NCBI GenBank assembly: GCA_910586175.1
Contig: CAJUIJ010000017.1
Coordinates: forward strand, 1-6,219
Length of the DNA stretch: 6,219 nt
Direction: 5' to 3'
DNA from: an uncultured Muribaculaceae bacterium
GTDB lineage: Bacteria; Bacteroidota; Bacteroidia; Bacteroidales; Muribaculaceae
Shown here: positions 4,849 through 6,219 of the stretch, one piece after another
How positions within the stretch are numbered: the stretch's first letter is position 1
How the letters are laid out: every line of letters starts with the position of its first letter
Position numbers and translations under genes: made by a program
Notes under the pieces: model-generated
Database searches by the model: none
What the model was told of the DNA's origin: nothing
The model's input: the letters and a program-made list of their open reading frames with translations, nothing else

Positions 4849-6219
4849 ATGAACTTCACACCCATAGCAAGGCCTATGTTTGTGCGCCGCTCACGAGCCA
4901 CCGACCGATACGCCGGCCACGGGCGCGAACTCCAGCTTAAGCAGTTGCGGGGATTGCTCAAATGCGCGCGCCACACAGAAATTGGCCGCAAATATGACTT
5001 CAGCGGTATCCTCGACTCCGATGATCTATATGCCGCCTATGCCGCAAAAGTGCCTACATGCGCCTATGAAGAAATACGCGCCGATGTGATGCGTATGATT
5101 GATGGCGAGCGCGACATACTATGGCCCGGGCGTTGCCGCAATTACGCCCAATCGTCAGGCACATCGGGTGGGCGTTCCAAATTCATACCAATCACGGGAC
5201 GCAACCTGCACAAATGCCACTATAGGGGAGCTTTCGACTGCGTGGCCCACTATCTGCGCCATAATCCCAAATCCAGAATATTCTCCGGCAAGGCATTCGT
5301 GCTCGGGGGCTCATTCGCATCTGAAGTGAAACCGCGCGACCCGCGTGTGAGAATTGGCGACCTCAGCGCCACACTCATCAACCGTATAAACCCGGTGGCC
5401 AACAAGTTTCGTGTGCCGGATATGCACACGGCCCTGCTGCCCGACTGGACTGAGAAACTCCCGGCTCTCGTTGAGGCATCAAAAAATGAAAACATCACCA
5501 ATATTTCCGGAGTGCCATCCTGGTTCCTCACCGTTATAAAGGAGGTCATCGCCAAGAAAGGTGTAGAAAAAATATCGGAGGTGTGGCCTAATCTTGAAGT
5601 ATTCTTTCACGGAGGCATTTCCTTCGAGCCATACCGCGAGATATACACCCAGCTCACAGATCCTGCCAAGATGCACTTCCTCGAGACCTACAACGCCTCG
5701 GAGGGATTTTTCGCAGTGCAGAATGACCCTAACGACCGATCGATGCTCCTTATCATAGACAACGACGTTTTCTATGAGTTCATCGACATTACAGACCCGC
5801 AAGCCAAGCCTATACCGCTATGGGAGGTGGAGAAAGGCAAAGTATACGAACTCCTTATATCATCGAGCAACGGACTTTGGCGCTATCACCTCGGCGACAC
5901 GGTGAGGGTATATGATACTGACCCGGTGAAAATAAGGATAGCCGGACGCACCAAGACATTTATCAACGCATTTGGCGAGGAACTGATGGAAGACAATGCC
6001 GAGCATGCCATGGCGGCTGCCTGCAAGGCCACCGGAGCGGTGATGCGTCACTACACGGCTGCACCGGTGTTTGCCACCGAAACTTCCAAAGGGAGACACC
6101 AGTGGGTAATCGAATGGATAACCCCACCCACCGACATCGAGACTTTCACCTTCAAGCTCGACCACGAACTGCGACGCCTCAACTCCGACTACGACGCGAA
6201 GCGCAGCCACACCATCTTC
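4849..6219 (+). CDS. GH3-family acyl-adenylating enzyme, 3' end cut by the window
   Basis: The frame is open for 457 codons from the ATG at 4849 to the last base and has no stop inside the window. GH3 proteins belong to the ANL adenylating superfamily. The plant members activate carboxylic acids such as jasmonate or auxin with ATP and join them to amino acids. Bacterial members are mostly uncharacterised, so the substrate here is unknown. Three nucleotide-binding signatures are visible: SSGTSGG (102-108), the phosphate-binding loop; TYNASEGFF (280-288); and LWRYHLGDTV (from 343) with the nearby AGRTKTFINAFGEEL (from 365). Bacterial homologues are about 500 residues as I recall, so roughly the last 45 are missing beyond the right edge. 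No signal peptide or membrane helix is seen. The start lies one base after the trmB stop (TGACATG), which suggests coupled translation. There is no obvious Shine-Dalgarno sequence. Confidence 0.88.
   Translation, partial: MNFTPIARPMFVRRSRATDRYAGHGRELQLKQLRGLLKCARHTEIGRKYDFSGILDSDDLYAAYAAKVPTCAYEEIRADVMRMIDGERDILWPGRCRNYAQSSGTSGGRSKFIPITGRNLHKCHYRGAFDCVAHYLRHNPKSRIFSGKAFVLGGSFASEVKPRDPRVRIGDLSATLINRINPVANKFRVPDMHTALLPDWTEKLPALVEASKNENITNISGVPSWFLTVIKEVIAKKGVEKISEVWPNLEVFFHGGISFEPYREIYTQLTDPAKMHFLETYNASEGFFAVQNDPNDRSMLLIIDNDVFYEFIDITDPQAKPIPLWEVEKGKVYELLISSSNGLWRYHLGDTVRVYDTDPVKIRIAGRTKTFINAFGEELMEDNAEHAMAAACKATGAVMRHYTAAPVFATETSKGRHQWVIEWITPPTDIETFTFKLDHELRRLNSDYDAKRSHTIF

Noticed and set aside
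5538..5545. AAAGGAGG inside the GH3-like gene, a strong Shine-Dalgarno match
   Set aside because: It sits mid-gene in sequence encoding a normal part of the protein (VIKEV). No plausible internal start follows at the right distance, and this phylum rarely depends on such sites.

Overview
The window looks like chromosomal DNA of a gut-type Bacteroidales bacterium, most likely Muribaculaceae or a close relative. The basis is recognition of protein families from their motifs: a DUF5723-type outer-membrane protein, a Bacteroidales-style TrmB beginning MGKNKLKKFADM, and a bacterial GH3-family adenylating enzyme. Most start codons have no Shine-Dalgarno sequence, Ile is often encoded by ATA, and the genes are moderately GC-rich with AT-rich intergenic DNA. 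No database search was possible, so the taxon is an inference.

Layout. Positions 1-126 are non-coding or hold the edge of an unidentified gene, with a short repeated motif and a 12-bp palindrome. A leftward gene (1506 to 127) encodes a secreted, probably beta-barrel outer-membrane protein. About 300 bp of AT-rich DNA then separates it from a rightward gene cluster. Inside that gap is a perfect 25-bp inverted repeat (1602-1626 and 1761-1785) enclosing 134 bp. The rightward cluster holds a short phosphoglycosyl transferase (1832-2539), a membrane-anchored family 2 glycosyltransferase (2536-3720, ATGA overlap), a TrmB tRNA (m7G46) methyltransferase fused to a C-terminal TPR-like domain (3798-4847), and a GH3-like adenylating enzyme (4849 to beyond the right edge, one base after the trmB stop). 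The GH3-like frame is open to the last base of the window.

How it may work together. The phosphoglycosyl transferase would load the first sugar phosphate onto undecaprenyl phosphate, and the glycosyltransferase would extend that glycan or a related one at the inner membrane. trmB and the GH3-like gene are so closely packed that they are probably translated together. Whether the glycan genes share a transcript with trmB across the 77-bp gap cannot be decided from sequence.

The most interesting signal is the intergenic inverted-repeat element. Its repeat length, spacing, AT-rich interior and position between a surface-protein gene and a polysaccharide-initiation gene resemble the invertible promoter segments that phase-vary capsules and outer-membrane proteins in Bacteroidales. 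A MITE-like mobile remnant is the main alternative. No recombinase gene is present and no exact Bacteroides -7 promoter (TAnnTTTG) was found in the element, so switching is a testable hypothesis only. Secondary points are the TrmB-TPR fusion with a linker encoded by a 9-nt tandem and palindromic repeat, and the loss of both acidic residues of the DXD motif in the glycosyltransferase.
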